Notes under the pieces: model-generated | Database searches by the model: none | What the model saw: only the letters and a program-made list of their open reading frames with translations | Told to the model about the DNA's origin: nothing | In this document: positions 48,368 through 57,800 of the stretch, in pieces | Position numbering within the stretch: the first letter of the stretch is position 1 | Layout of the letters: every line of letters begins with the position of its first letter | Translations under genes and position numbers: made by a program | Assembly (NCBI GenBank): GCA_964196195.1 | Contig: CAXMSE010000027.1 | Coordinates: forward strand, 1-64,000 | Origin: OFTM10 sp964196195 | GTDB lineage: Bacteria > Actinomycetota > Acidimicrobiia > Acidimicrobiales > Aldehydirespiratoraceae | Reading direction: 5' to 3' | Length of the DNA: 64,000 nt

Positions 48368-49600
48368 TCAGCCTGCTGCCGGCTGCAGAACCTCGCGGTT
48401 TGGTTCGAGTCTCATCTCCAGCACCGCAATCACGCCGCCCGTCGCAGGGTCGTCGATGATGCTGATCTCACCCGGATAACGGTCGAGGACAACTATCTGC
48501 TGGGTCCATGTGGTATCGGTGACGGTGGGTTCCATCACTTCGATGAACCCCGGATCGAAGAAGTTCTCCTCGCCCGGCTGGTAGGTGACTCCATCCAGGC
48601 CCGTGGAGTAGATCTCTCGCGCCGCTTCCCCGGATCCGGGGTCGAGGCGGTAGGTGTACTCGAGGTCGATGTAGCGGAGACCTTCATCGGCAGCGAACGA
48701 ATCGGCCGGCCGATCGCGGGTGGCAAGGCGCAGCTCGATCAACTGAGCACCGGGGGCCACAGGCAAGGCGGCGGAGAGCTGATCGAGCATCGGGACGGGA
48801 ACCAGGTCCGGCTCAGACTCGAGGGTGATCTCGATCTCGTACCCGGGTTGTCGGTCGTCGCCGAAGATCATGTCCTCTTCGGCCCAGACCCGGGCCACTA
48901 CCGGTGTGGCATCGACTCCTCCCAAAGGGAAGGTGGCGGCGTTGAGCTGGTAGACGAAATTCACCGACTGGGGGCCGCCGGCTCCGCTGCTCGGGTCGCT
49001 TATCACCTGACCGGTATTGCGCCAGCCGAGCGCCTCCATGATGGGGTCGTAGACGAGGCGGGTGTCGATCGTGCCCGGGCCACCCTCGGGAAGTTCGGCA
49101 TCGATGTCGCCGATGGCTTGGGACGAGAGTGCCTCATAGCTCCATTCCCATCGCCAGTTGGGCTCGGTGCTGTCGGCCCGCAAGATCACCGACAGGGTGT
49201 GAGGGGTCGAGCCGGCAGGCACGTCGACACTGATCGGGAAGCCGATGATCCGCTGGGCGAGTTCGAGTGGGTCGCCGGTGCCCTGGCCCCACTCCACGAT
49301 CAGGCCGGGGATGTCGCCGACATCGACCGTTGGGGGTGGAGCACTGATCGGTGCTGCACTGGTGGTGGTGACGGTGGTGGACGTGCTCGTGGTGGAGCTC
49401 GTCGACGTGCCCTCGGGGTTGTCGGCACCGGTGTCGGTGGGGGAGTCGGCGGCGGGTGGGTCGGTGGTGGAACTCGTGGACGTCGACGACGAGGTGGTGC
49501 TCGAGCTCTCGGTGTTGTCGCCGCCACCACAGGCCGCGGCCATGAGAGCAAGGGAGGCAGCGAGCGCAGCCATGGTCGGTCGTGATGTGGGGACAGCCAT
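48368..49600 (-). CDS. secreted lipoprotein of unknown function
   Basis: Lipoprotein of 410 aa. The signal peptide ends in LALMAAACGGGD with the lipidated Cys near residue 24. A Ser/Thr-rich linker of about 60 residues follows, likely glycosylated or extended. The rest (about 90-410) is a beta-rich domain without cysteines that I do not recognise; it contains WSYEALSSQAIGDIDAELPE and, near the end, VLDRYPGEISIIDDPATGG. It would stand on the outer face of the membrane. The upstream gene on the same strand ends 49 bases away. Confidence 0.75.
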   Translation of the reverse strand: MAVPTSRPTMAALAASLALMAAACGGGDNTESSSTTSSSTSTSSTTDPPAADSPTDTGADNPEGTSTSSTTSTSTTVTTTSAAPISAPPPTVDVGDIPGLIVEWGQGTGDPLELAQRIIGFPISVDVPAGSTPHTLSVILRADSTEPNWRWEWSYEALSSQAIGDIDAELPEGGPGTIDTRLVYDPIMEALGWRNTGQVISDPSSGAGGPQSVNFVYQLNAATFPLGGVDATPVVARVWAEEDMIFGDDRQPGYEIEITLESEPDLVPVPMLDQLSAALPVAPGAQLIELRLATRDRPADSFAADEGLRYIDLEYTYRLDPGSGEAAREIYSTGLDGVTYQPGEENFFDPGFIEVMEPTVTDTTWTQQIVVLDRYPGEISIIDDPATGGVIAVLEMRLEPNREVLQPAAG

Positions 49601-49649
49601 TAGGGGAACCTACGTCGATGACGCCTTTTCACCATGTCGGGCGAATGGA

Positions 49650-50093
49650 TCAGCGGGCCTGGTCGCGGGGGAGGCGTGCGGTGAGCTCGTCGATGTGTTG
49701 TAGGAGGCTTGCGATGTGCGCTTGTTGTTGCTCGATGAGACGCTCGGCGGTGTGGTGGTGGGCTGCCATCTCCATCTCGTACTTCACGGTGAGAGCCTCC
49801 AGCGCCGCCAGCGCCTTTGATCTCTCACCCTCTTCGTCGTCTTCTGCTTCCTTCGGTGCCTCGGGTGTGTCGAGCTCGAGCTGGTCGGATGCGGTGCTCG
49901 GCTCCTCGGGCGTTGCCCCAGCGGGTGGATCAGAAGGGACACGCGGAGGTGGCGGGCCCGACTCGCCGTGCCCGTACTCGGGTTCTGGCCGGGGGGCCGA
50001 CTCGATGCGGCGACGAGCCGTACGAACGTGATCGAGCGCGAGTTGGCGGCGACGTTCGCTGGTACTCAGCCTTGGCTGCTCGTCGTCGGCCAC
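49650..50093 (-). CDS. hypothetical protein with C-terminal coiled coil
   Basis: Protein of 147 aa, ATG at 50093. The first 30 residues are basic and helical (TSERRRQLALDHVRTARRR), the next 60 are disordered and Pro/Glu-rich, and the last 50 are predicted coiled coil with several His and Gln (AHHHTAERLIEQQQAHIAS). No family is recognised and no membrane or export signal is seen. The frame is probably real because its codon use is like its neighbours, but evidence is modest. It is divergent from the AIM24 gene. Confidence 0.5.
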   Translation of the reverse strand: MADDEQPRLSTSERRRQLALDHVRTARRRIESAPRPEPEYGHGESGPPPPRVPSDPPAGATPEEPSTASDQLELDTPEAPKEAEDDEEGERSKALAALEALTVKYEMEMAAHHHTAERLIEQQQAHIASLLQHIDELTARLPRDQAR

Positions 50094-50153
50094 AAACCCA
50101 GATTAGGGCCTCTGATCGGTCTCCGTCGAGCGACCCTGGCTACGGTGGGCGAC

Positions 50154-50837
50154 ATGGACATTCAGCTTCGTCACAATCCGTCGTTCTCAGTGGCCCGCGC
50201 GATCCTGGGACCCAACGAGAGCATCCGAGCCGAGTCGGGCGCGATGATGGCCATGGCGGCCGACATCGCCCTCGACGCGAAGATCGAAGGGGGCTTGATG
50301 AAGGGCCTCAAGAGAAGTGTTCTCGGCGGCGAATCCCTGTTCATCACCAGTGCCACCGCTCCTGCCCACGGCGGTTGGATCGACTTCGCCCCATCGCTGC
50401 CCGGCGACGTCACCGTTGTCGACATCACCCCCGACCTGCCCCTGATGATCCAGAAGGGGTCCTTCCTCTGCGCCGAGAATGGCGTGGAGATCGACACCCA
50501 ATGGGGTGGGATGAAAAACCTCGTGGGCGGCGAAGGCGGTTTCCTCCTGAAGGCTTCGGGCCAGGGCCAGGTCGTGCTTTCCACCTATGGGGCACTCGAC
50601 CGTTTCGAGCTCCAAGCCGGCCAGCAGGTAATCGTCGACACAAACCACATGGTTGCCTTCGCCGAGAGCGTCACCATGGAACTCAAGAAGGCGTCGGAGT
50701 CGGCGTGGAAGTCGATGAAGAGCGGCGAGGGGCTGGTGTTCGTGTTCAGCGGGCCCGGCGAGTTGATGATGCAATCGCGTAATCCCGACGACATTGTCCG
50801 TTATGTGGCCGCCAACATGCCGGGCCAGCGCAACTGA
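50154..50837 (+). CDS. AIM24 family protein
   Basis: Protein of 227 aa in the AIM24/TIGR00266 family. MDIQLRHNPSFSVARAILG opens, AESGAMMAMAADIALDAKI follows, and GGESLFITSATAPAHGGW, LSTYGALDRFELQAGQ and the GLVFVFSGPGELMMQSRNP end are characteristic. The fold is a double-psi beta barrel; bacterial members have no settled function. The family is often found near envelope or signalling genes. A GC-rich stem follows the stop. Confidence 0.85.
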   Translation: MDIQLRHNPSFSVARAILGPNESIRAESGAMMAMAADIALDAKIEGGLMKGLKRSVLGGESLFITSATAPAHGGWIDFAPSLPGDVTVVDITPDLPLMIQKGSFLCAENGVEIDTQWGGMKNLVGGEGGFLLKASGQGQVVLSTYGALDRFELQAGQQVIVDTNHMVAFAESVTMELKKASESAWKSMKSGEGLVFVFSGPGELMMQSRNPDDIVRYVAANMPGQRN

Positions 50838-50845
50838 GCGTTCGT

Positions 50846-50862
50846 CCGCCGCTTGTCGGCGG
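50846..50862 (+). terminator. GC-rich stem-loop after the AIM24 gene
   Basis: CCGCCG-CTTGT-CGGCGG, six perfect pairs, starts nine bases after the AIM24 stop. It lacks a T-run. It overlaps the possible TTG start of the following gene, one reason to prefer the later GTG. Confidence 0.35.
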
Positions 50863-50894
50863 AAGCGGAGTCGGAGTCGAAGGGTTTCCAGCTG

Positions 50895-51560
50895 GTGTTG
50901 AGAGCCGCGCCCCTTGTTGTTGTCGTGGGCCTTTTGGCGTCGGCATGCTCGGCCGCATCCACCGAGCCGGCGGCCGGTCCCGCGGCGACGGCCGCACCGG
51001 CGTCGACGGTGTCGACTCCGCTGGAGGCGATCGTTCTTCCCCTCTCGTTGTACGTGGTGCACGACGCTGACGATGCCGACGACTCGCCATGGTCGTCGCA
51101 GCGCGAAACGGCGAGACTCCTCGAGATCGCGGAGAGTATGGGTGATATCTGGGCTGACGCCGGAATCCGGTTCGAACCGGTCACCGCGGCCACGATCGAG
51201 GCGCCCACCGAGGCCTTGGTGGACCTTGCCAGCCTCGAGGCTCGAACCTTTCTCGGCGGCGCCGGCGTCGAGTTCGACGTACCCGATCCGGGTGTGCTCA
51301 ACGGCTTTTATGTCGCCGATCTCGCCGGAGTGAACGGCTTTGCCCCCAACGGCACCAGGACCTTCTACGTGACCGATCGGCCGAGCGTGCACGACGAGCG
51401 GGTGTCGAGTCACGAGGTCGGGCACCTCCTGGGCCTTCACCATGTGCTCGACGACAGCGGCCGGCTCATGTTCGGCGGCACCAACGGGATGGCGTTGACC
51501 GATGATGAGATCACAGTGGCTCGCTACTTTGCCGACGGGATTCTCGATGCGGTTCGTTAG
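50895..51560 (+). CDS. metzincin-like zinc metalloprotease lipoprotein
   Basis: Exported protease of 221 aa. The signal peptide LRAAPLVVVVGLLASAC ends in a lipidated Cys. The zinc site is a full HEVGHLLGLHH (HExxHxxGxxH) and a Met-turn-like RLMFGGTNGM follows about 20 residues on, as in the metzincins. No propeptide with a cysteine switch is evident. GAAGGG ten bases before the GTG at 50895 favours this start over the TTG at 50853. Its end overlaps the next lipoprotein gene by 14 bases, so they form an operon. Confidence 0.8.
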   Translation: MLRAAPLVVVVGLLASACSAASTEPAAGPAATAAPASTVSTPLEAIVLPLSLYVVHDADDADDSPWSSQRETARLLEIAESMGDIWADAGIRFEPVTAATIEAPTEALVDLASLEARTFLGGAGVEFDVPDPGVLNGFYVADLAGVNGFAPNGTRTFYVTDRPSVHDERVSSHEVGHLLGLHHVLDDSGRLMFGGTNGMALTDDEITVARYFADGILDAVR

Positions 51561-52191
51561 AGCAGGATCGTTCGCGATCGCTGTCGCTCTGGTTGGTGCG
51601 GCGTGCTCATCTGGAGGCGGCGACGGTTCGGATTCGGTCGACGACGGCGTGCCTGTCGTCTCGTCCGACGACTTGGTGGTGGTCGAGAACCAGGGAGGCT
51701 CCCTCGAGGGTCACACGCCTCGTGGTTTCGCCGGGATGGGTACGGGATTGTTCGTCGGTGACAACCTCAACCCGGGATTCCCGGACGGCGACGGAGTGCA
51801 GCTCTTCCTCACGTTCGATCTTCCCGACATGTCGGCCTCCGCCGATCGCGTGATCCTGAGGTCCGATTCGCTCCAAGTGCAGGGAGATCCTTTTGCCGAT
51901 CTCGGCGTTCTGAGCGCGACACTTGTCAGTTACACCGAATTCGGGCCCCACCTCTTCGACTTGGAGCCCAATGGCGAAGCGATCGCGTGTGAGCGGGTGG
52001 GTGACTCCTCGATCGAGTGCGATGTCAGCTCGACTCTCTCCTCACTCGCGGGGGCGAATGCGGATAGAGCCCAGTTTCGTCTCCGGTTCGATCAGGCCGG
52101 CGACAGCGACGGCACCGCCGATCTTGCGATGTTCAACCGGGGCGACTCCAACACCAACGAGGCCGGAATCTTCAGGCTCGAGTTCGGCTGA
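51547..52191 (+). CDS. secreted lipoprotein with DNRLRE-like beta domain
   Basis: Lipoprotein of 214 aa; the signal ends in VALVGAACSSGGG. The body is a single beta-sandwich-like domain with VQLFLTFDLPDMSASADRV, SLQVQGDPFADLG, VSYTEFG and DQAGDSDGTADLAMFNRGDS. It resembles the DNRLRE/carbohydrate-binding-type domain built from coat-like jelly rolls. It is coupled to the metalloprotease gene, so it may be a partner or a substrate of the protease. The last 20 bases overlap the convergent MFS gene. Confidence 0.6.
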   Translation: MRFVRAGSFAIAVALVGAACSSGGGDGSDSVDDGVPVVSSDDLVVVENQGGSLEGHTPRGFAGMGTGLFVGDNLNPGFPDGDGVQLFLTFDLPDMSASADRVILRSDSLQVQGDPFADLGVLSATLVSYTEFGPHLFDLEPNGEAIACERVGDSSIECDVSSTLSSLAGANADRAQFRLRFDQAGDSDGTADLAMFNRGDSNTNEAGIFRLEFG

Positions 52192-53476
52192 GTTCGGGAC
52201 GGGCCGGGGGGAGGGTTTCGTACATCCTCAGGATCACCACGAGGCCGGAGAGGGCGGTGAGCGCGGCGACGGCATAGATGGCGGCCCGGATCGAGATCAG
52301 GTCGGCCATGATTCCGGCGAAGACGGCACCCACCGCGAACCCGAGATCGCGCCAGAGGCGGTAGACGCCCACCGCTCGGGCCCTCCAGCTCGGGTGGGCG
52401 ACATCGCCGATGGCCGCGAGCAGGGTGGGATAGACCATAGCGGTTCCGGCGCCAAGGGTTGCTGCTCCCAGGGCCCAGGGCCAGAACCCCTCCGCGGTGG
52501 CCATGATGACGAGAGCACCCGCCTGCACGATCATCCCGCTGCTGATGAGTGGCTTACGGCCGATCCGGTCTGAAAGGCCCCCGGTGTAGAGCTGGCCGAG
52601 TCCCCATATTGCGGGGTAGAGCGCGGCCAGGATACCGATGCGGGCGATGCTGAGGCCCTGGTCGGCGAAGTAGATCGGGAAGAGGCCCCAGGCGAGTCCG
52701 TCGTTGAGGTTGTTGACGAGGCCGGCCTGCGAGCACGAGGAGAGGGCCCGTTCGCGAAAGCTGGTGATGGCGAATACCTCGCCGGTGGTGAGCTCGTCGG
52801 GCTGGCTGTTGTGGTCGGTGGCTTCGGCGCGGAGCAGCCTGGTTTCCTCGTGCGCATGGTGATGGGTCTCGCGCACGAACAGCACAGAAAGACCGAGCCC
52901 GAGGCCGGCGAAGGCGAGGCCGAGGAAGAAGGGCTCTGGCCTGAGCCCCCAGCGGTCGGCGATGAAGCCGGTGGCGAGTGCGGTGACGGCCACCGCTCCG
53001 TAGCCGGCTGCCTCATTGAGCCCCATGGCAAGGCCGCGACGCTGGGGACCGGCGAGGTCGATCTTCATGATCACCGTGGTCGACCAGGTGAGTCCCTGGT
53101 TGATCCCGAGTACGACGTTGGCGGCGATCACCCAGCCCCATGTGGGTGCCCATATCAACATCAGGGGTACGGGGACTCCTATGAGCCATCCGGCTATCAG
53201 CACAGGCCTGCGGCCGAAACGATCCGAGAGGGTTCCCGCCACGAAGTTGGTGCCTGCCTTAACGATGCCGAACGCGGCGATGAAGGTGAGCGTGGCACTG
53301 AGGGCGCTGACGCCGAACTCCGCCTCCGCCAGCAAGGGTAGGACGGTGCGTTCCTGGCCGATCATTCCCCCCACGAGGGCGTTCACGCCGACGAGAAGTG
53401 AGAACTGGGCGAGGTTCTGGTTCAGGCCGAGGCGAGGCCCTTCAACGGGGTCGGTCGACCCCGAGGGTTCAGGCAT
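52172..53476 (-). CDS. MFS transporter
   Basis: Major facilitator of 434 aa, ATG at 53476. Twelve helices are visible, with the loop 2-3 motif GTLSDRFGRRPVLIAGW and the matching second-half motif GGLSDRIGRKPLISSG. The loop between helices 6 and 7 is rich in His and Asp/Glu (ETHHHAHEE), which suggests metal binding or a regulatory segment. The start overlaps the DUF4395 gene by eight bases, so both are read from the promoter in the operator-rich gap upstream. The substrate may be sulfur- or metal-related; this is inferred. Confidence 0.85.
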   Translation of the reverse strand: MPEPSGSTDPVEGPRLGLNQNLAQFSLLVGVNALVGGMIGQERTVLPLLAEAEFGVSALSATLTFIAAFGIVKAGTNFVAGTLSDRFGRRPVLIAGWLIGVPVPLMLIWAPTWGWVIAANVVLGINQGLTWSTTVIMKIDLAGPQRRGLAMGLNEAAGYGAVAVTALATGFIADRWGLRPEPFFLGLAFAGLGLGLSVLFVRETHHHAHEETRLLRAEATDHNSQPDELTTGEVFAITSFRERALSSCSQAGLVNNLNDGLAWGLFPIYFADQGLSIARIGILAALYPAIWGLGQLYTGGLSDRIGRKPLISSGMIVQAGALVIMATAEGFWPWALGAATLGAGTAMVYPTLLAAIGDVAHPSWRARAVGVYRLWRDLGFAVGAVFAGIMADLISIRAAIYAVAALTALSGLVVILRMYETLPPARPELSRTRA

Positions 53477-54065
53477 TCGGAAGGATCAGTCGGCACCGGG
53501 TGCTGCGATCGGCGCCGAAGAGGAGGACGAACATCATCGAGGGTACGCAGAGTCCGGTGATGGCTACGAACGTGGCCAGAGATCCGAGGGTGACGAGCAG
53601 CACGGTGGCGAGGGTTCCGAGACCGACGCTCCATGCGATGGCGGCGCCGCCGAGGAAGGCCGAGCCAATCGCGCAGCCCAGCCGCTTTGCGGCCCGGTTG
53701 GCCGGCATGGCCTGGCGACCGGATCGGCGGGCGATGGCGTTGTAGAACATTTCGAACGGGTGGTTGCGGGCCACGGTACCTATGAGTGCGGTGGAGAGGG
53801 TAGCGAGCACGAGGGCCATGGATCCGGTGAGGGCCGCGATGAGGCTGAGGGTGCCACACGCTGCGGGTGCGAGCTTGTGGGCGAAGGCCGCGGTGCGGGC
53901 CGATTCGTCGAGCTTGTCGCCGCGCCAACCCTGGAGCTGCAGCAGGTTTGTGCTGCGGTCGTGAGCCGGGTCGGTGAGCACATCCTTGAGCGAAGCGAGG
54001 TTGTTGCTGGGCGCAGGGTCGGTATCGACCGGGGCGGGATCGGCGGGGTGGGTGTGGGTTGTCAT
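53469..54065 (-). CDS. DUF4395 membrane protein
   Basis: Protein of 198 aa with an N-terminal soluble part (about 70 residues) and four hydrophobic segments. LGCAIGSAFLGGAAIAW and RNHPFEMFYNAIARRSGR are the family-like segments; DUF4395 proteins often occur with rhodanese or thiosulfate genes. The Cys residues in AACGTLSL and GLCVP are inside or near membrane segments. It is the first gene after the operator gap on this strand, opposite the ArsR-rhodanese gene. Confidence 0.8.
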   Translation of the reverse strand: MTTHTHPADPAPVDTDPAPSNNLASLKDVLTDPAHDRSTNLLQLQGWRGDKLDESARTAAFAHKLAPAACGTLSLIAALTGSMALVLATLSTALIGTVARNHPFEMFYNAIARRSGRQAMPANRAAKRLGCAIGSAFLGGAAIAWSVGLGTLATVLLVTLGSLATFVAITGLCVPSMMFVLLFGADRSTRCRLILPNA

Positions 54066-54074
54066 CGGTTTTCC

Positions 54075-54145
54075 TCAAGTAAATATTTGACAAAGAACGG
54101 CTTGATCTTGTTGGAACGATCAAGCCTTGTCAAGTAGTTCCTTGA
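54075..54145. promoter_or_regulatory. ArsR-type operator cluster
   Basis: Two like sites, TCAAGTAAATATTTGA (54075-54090) and TCAAGTAGTTCCTTGA (54130-54145), flank a perfect 9-bp inverted repeat, GGCTTGATC (54099-54107) and GATCAAGCC (54118-54126). TTGAATAT after the second site has the ArsR-box look. The cluster lies between the two divergent starts and probably controls both. Confidence 0.65.
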
Positions 54146-54169
54146 ATATCTTTGCTAGGGTCGGTTTCC

Positions 54170-54829
54170 ATGGGAGATCGAGCCGCCAAGAACGCACTGT
54201 TTGATGGATTCTCCGAGGTCGCCAAGGCCCTCGGTAACGGGCGTCGGGCGGAGCTGGTGGATGTGTTGGCCCAAGGAGAGCGCAATGTCGACGATCTCGC
54301 CACCGAGATCTCCCAGAGTCTGGCCAACACCTCGTTTCATCTGCGGACCCTCGCCCAGTCGGGGCTGGTGGCCACCCGCCGCGAAGGCACCCGGGTGTAC
54401 TACCGGCTCGCGTCGGCCCGGGTGGGAGAGCTGTGGGCGGCGATGCGCGACGTTGCCGCCTCCCACATCGCTGAGCTCGACGTGCTCGCGGAGGCCTACC
54501 TCGGAGATCGTTCTCAGCTGGAGACGATCGACCAGGATGAGCTCGCCCAACGCATCGACGACGGAAGCGTGGTGGTCATCGACGTGCGCAACTCCACCGA
54601 GTACGCCGCGGGCCACATCAGGGGCGCCCAGTCGATTCCGATCGACGAGTTGGCCGACCGGGTGGATGAATTGCCCGACGATGTGGAGATCGTGGCCTAC
54701 TGCCGAGGCCCCTACTGCGTCTTTGCCGACGATGCCGTCCGCCTGCTCGCCGACCATGATCGCGGTGCCCTGCGCCTGGTTGGCGGATTCCCCGAGTGGC
54801 AGGCCGACGAGAGGCCCACCAGCGCCTGA
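54170..54829 (+). CDS. ArsR-type regulator fused to a rhodanese domain
   Basis: Fusion of 219 aa from the ATG at 54170. The N-terminal ArsR winged helix (LGNGRRAELVDVLAQGERN, ISQSLANTSFHLRTLAQSG, then REGTRVYYRLAS) carries no extra metal-binding Cys in its recognition helix. The C-terminal rhodanese has IDVRNSTEYAAGHIRGAQSI and the active-site loop YCRGPYC, with the persulfide-forming Cys. Such fusions sense reactive sulfur or cyanide. Its operators stand directly upstream, and the opposite operon (DUF4395 and MFS) is the probable target. Confidence 0.85.
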   Translation: MGDRAAKNALFDGFSEVAKALGNGRRAELVDVLAQGERNVDDLATEISQSLANTSFHLRTLAQSGLVATRREGTRVYYRLASARVGELWAAMRDVAASHIAELDVLAEAYLGDRSQLETIDQDELAQRIDDGSVVVIDVRNSTEYAAGHIRGAQSIPIDELADRVDELPDDVEIVAYCRGPYCVFADDAVRLLADHDRGALRLVGGFPEWQADERPTSA

Positions 54830-54832
54830 GGG

Positions 54833-57800
54833 TCAGCGCACAGCCAGCGAGAAGTTCAGCACCTGATTGTCGACTCTTGCTTCGTGCACGCGGCGCTGGT
54901 CGGCGCCCGCGCCATCGCCGATCGTGATGCTGGTGGCAAGGACCTGTTCGGCGATGTAGGCCTCATGGTGGGTGATCGCTGCAGCGACCTTGTCGGTCGG
55001 CGAATCGATCCACACCTTGATGCGATCGGTCACCACGAGGTCCTCGGCCTTACGGGCGTTCTGAATCTCACGCACGAGGTCGCGGGCGAGCCCCTCGGCA
55101 GCCAGTTCGTCGGTGACATCGGTGTCGAGGGTGACCACGGCATCGTTGGAACGCAGTGCTGCCGCCACCACCCCTTCGGGCGACTCCAGAGCCAGCTCAT
55201 ATTCGTCGGCGGCGAGCACGTGACCCGCCACGGTGACGGTGCCGTCGTCGTTGGCGGTCCAGTCGCCACTGCGGGCCGCGCCGAACACGGCCTGTACGTC
55301 CTTGCCGAGGCGCGGGCCGAGGGCCTTGCCGTCGGGTCGGAGGATGAAGGTGGCCAGGTCGCCGATGTCCTCGGTGACCTCCACCGTCTTCACGTTGAGT
55401 TCGTCGGCGAGAAGGTCGGCGAAGGGCGCGAGCGTCGACGCGTCGTGTCCGGCCACCGTTACCGAGGCCAGGGGGAGTCGGACCCTCAGACCCTGGTCTT
55501 CGCGGAGGCGCAAGCCCGTGGAAGCGACGTCGCGCAGGCGATCCATCGCCGCGACGAGAACGTCGTCGTCGGGATATGAATCGAGTGAGGGCCAGTCGGT
55601 GAGGTGAACCGACTCGGGTTGGCCCGCGTCGGGGCTGGTGAGCCCCGCCCAGATCTCCTCGGTGATCATCGGAAGGAATGGTGCCGCCACCTGGAGGAGG
55701 GAGACCAGCACGGTGTAGAGGGTGTCGAGACCCGCCTCGTCGGCATGGCCGCTCTCGGTGCCCCAGAAGCGTCCGCGGCTGCGGCGGATGTACCAGTTGT
55801 TGAGGGCATCGATGAAGCTCTGGATCTCGGCCGCCGCGCCCGGTAGGTCGTAGGAATCCATACGACCCTCGACCGACGCGATGAGCGCACGCGTCTTCGC
55901 CAGGATGTAGCGGTCGAGAAGCTCGGTGGAGTCGGTTCGGAACGTAGCCGTGTGGCCCTCGACGTTGGCGTAGAGGGTGAAGAACGAATAGGCGTTCCAG
56001 ATGGGCAGGATCACCTGGCGCACACCGTCGTCGATGCCCTGGTCGGAGATCCGCATATCGCCACCGCGCACGATGTTGGCGCTCATGAAATACCAGCGCA
56101 GGGCGTCGGATCCCTGGCGGTTGAAGATCAGCTCCGGTTCGGTGTAGTTGCGAAGCTTCTTCGACAGCTTGGTGCCGTCCTCGGCATTGAGGATCCCGTG
56201 AACGATGACGTTTTGGAATGCGGGACGGTCGAACAGGGCGCCGGCCAGTACGTGGAGTGTGTAGAACCAGCCCCTCGACTGGTTGATGTATTCGACGATG
56301 AAGTCGGCTGGGAAATGCTCGTCGAACCAGTCCTTGTTTTCGAACGGGTAGTGCACCTGGGCGAAGGGCATCGAGCCCGACTCGAACCAGCAGTCGAGTA
56401 CCTCGGGTACGCGCCTCATCATCGACTGGCCGGTGGGGTCGTCGGGGTTGGGCCGGACCAGTTCGTCGATGAAAGGCCGATGGAGGTTGGTGGGTCGGTG
56501 CCCGAAGGCCTCTTCCAACTCGTCGATTGAGCCGTACACCTCGGTACGTGGGTAGTCGGGGTTGTCGCTGATCCAGACCGGGATGGGCGAGCCCCAGAAG
56601 CGGTTGCGAGAGATCGACCAGTCGCGCGCTCCTTCGAGCCACATGCCGAAACGACCGTCGCGAATGTGCTCGGGCACCCAGTTGATCTCCTGGTTGGTTT
56701 CCAGGAGGCGGTCGCGGAAGTCGGTGACCTTCACGTACCAGGAAGGCATCGCCTTGTAGATGATCGGCGTGTCGGTGCGCCAACAGTGGGGGTAGTTGTG
56801 GGTGATGCTGTCGTGGCGGACGAGCTGACCCGTTTCTCGTAGGTGCTTGATGATGCTGGAGTTGGCCTCGAACACGTTCTGGCCGGCCCACTCCACCACA
56901 TCGTCGGTGAAACGGCCGGAGTCGTCGACCGGAACGACCATGCCGATCCCCGCCTCTTCGCCGAGGCGCTGATCGTCCTCACCGAAACCAGGGGCCATGT
57001 GGACCACGCCAGTGCCTTCGGTGGTGTCGACGAAGTCGGCGCCAAGCACGACGAAAGACCGGTTGATGCCGTGGTGGGCGTTGTCGGGGTCGACCTCCGC
57101 CATGTCGGCGAAGTAGGGGAACAGGGGCTGGTAGGTGCGGCCCACGAGGTCGTGGCCCTTGACGGTGCCGACCCTCTCGGCATCCTCGAGTTGTTTGGCG
57201 TATTTCTCGAGCACTTCCTCGCCGAGGATGTAGCGGGTGCCATCGGCATCGAGCATGACCGCGTAGTCGATATCGGGGCCCACCGCGAGAGCGAGGTTGG
57301 AGGGGAGGGTCCACGGTGTGGTGGTCCAGGCAAGAATCGCGACCTTGCCGTCGTTGCCCTCGTCGGTGGGGATGCCGGCGCTGCTGTCGAGCTCGAACGC
57401 CACCGTGACAGCAGGGTCTTGGCGGGGTCGGGTGGCATCGTCGAGACGGATCTCGTGGTTGGACAAGGGGGTCTCGGCTCCCCAGCTGTAGGGCAGCACC
57501 CGGTTGGCCTGATAGATCAGGCCCTTGTCCCAGAGCTGCTTGAACGCCCACATCACCGACTCCATGTAGTCGACGTCTAGGGTCTTGTAATCGTTTTCGA
57601 AGTCGACCCAGCGGGCCTGACGGGTAACCGTCTTCTCCCACTCCTTGGTGTATCTGAGAACCGAGGTGCGGCAGTGGTCGTTGAAGCGCTCGATGCCGTA
57701 TTCGATGATCGATGCCCGCCCCGACACCGGTAGTTCCTTCTCGGCTTCCATCTCTGCGGGCAGGCCGTGGCAGTCCCAGCCGAAGCGCCGTTCGACCCGC

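Noticed and set aside
55197..56891. Long minus-strand frame overlapping ileS
   Set aside because: It lies in another frame of ileS, rich in Arg and Pro, with no domain; ileS is certain.
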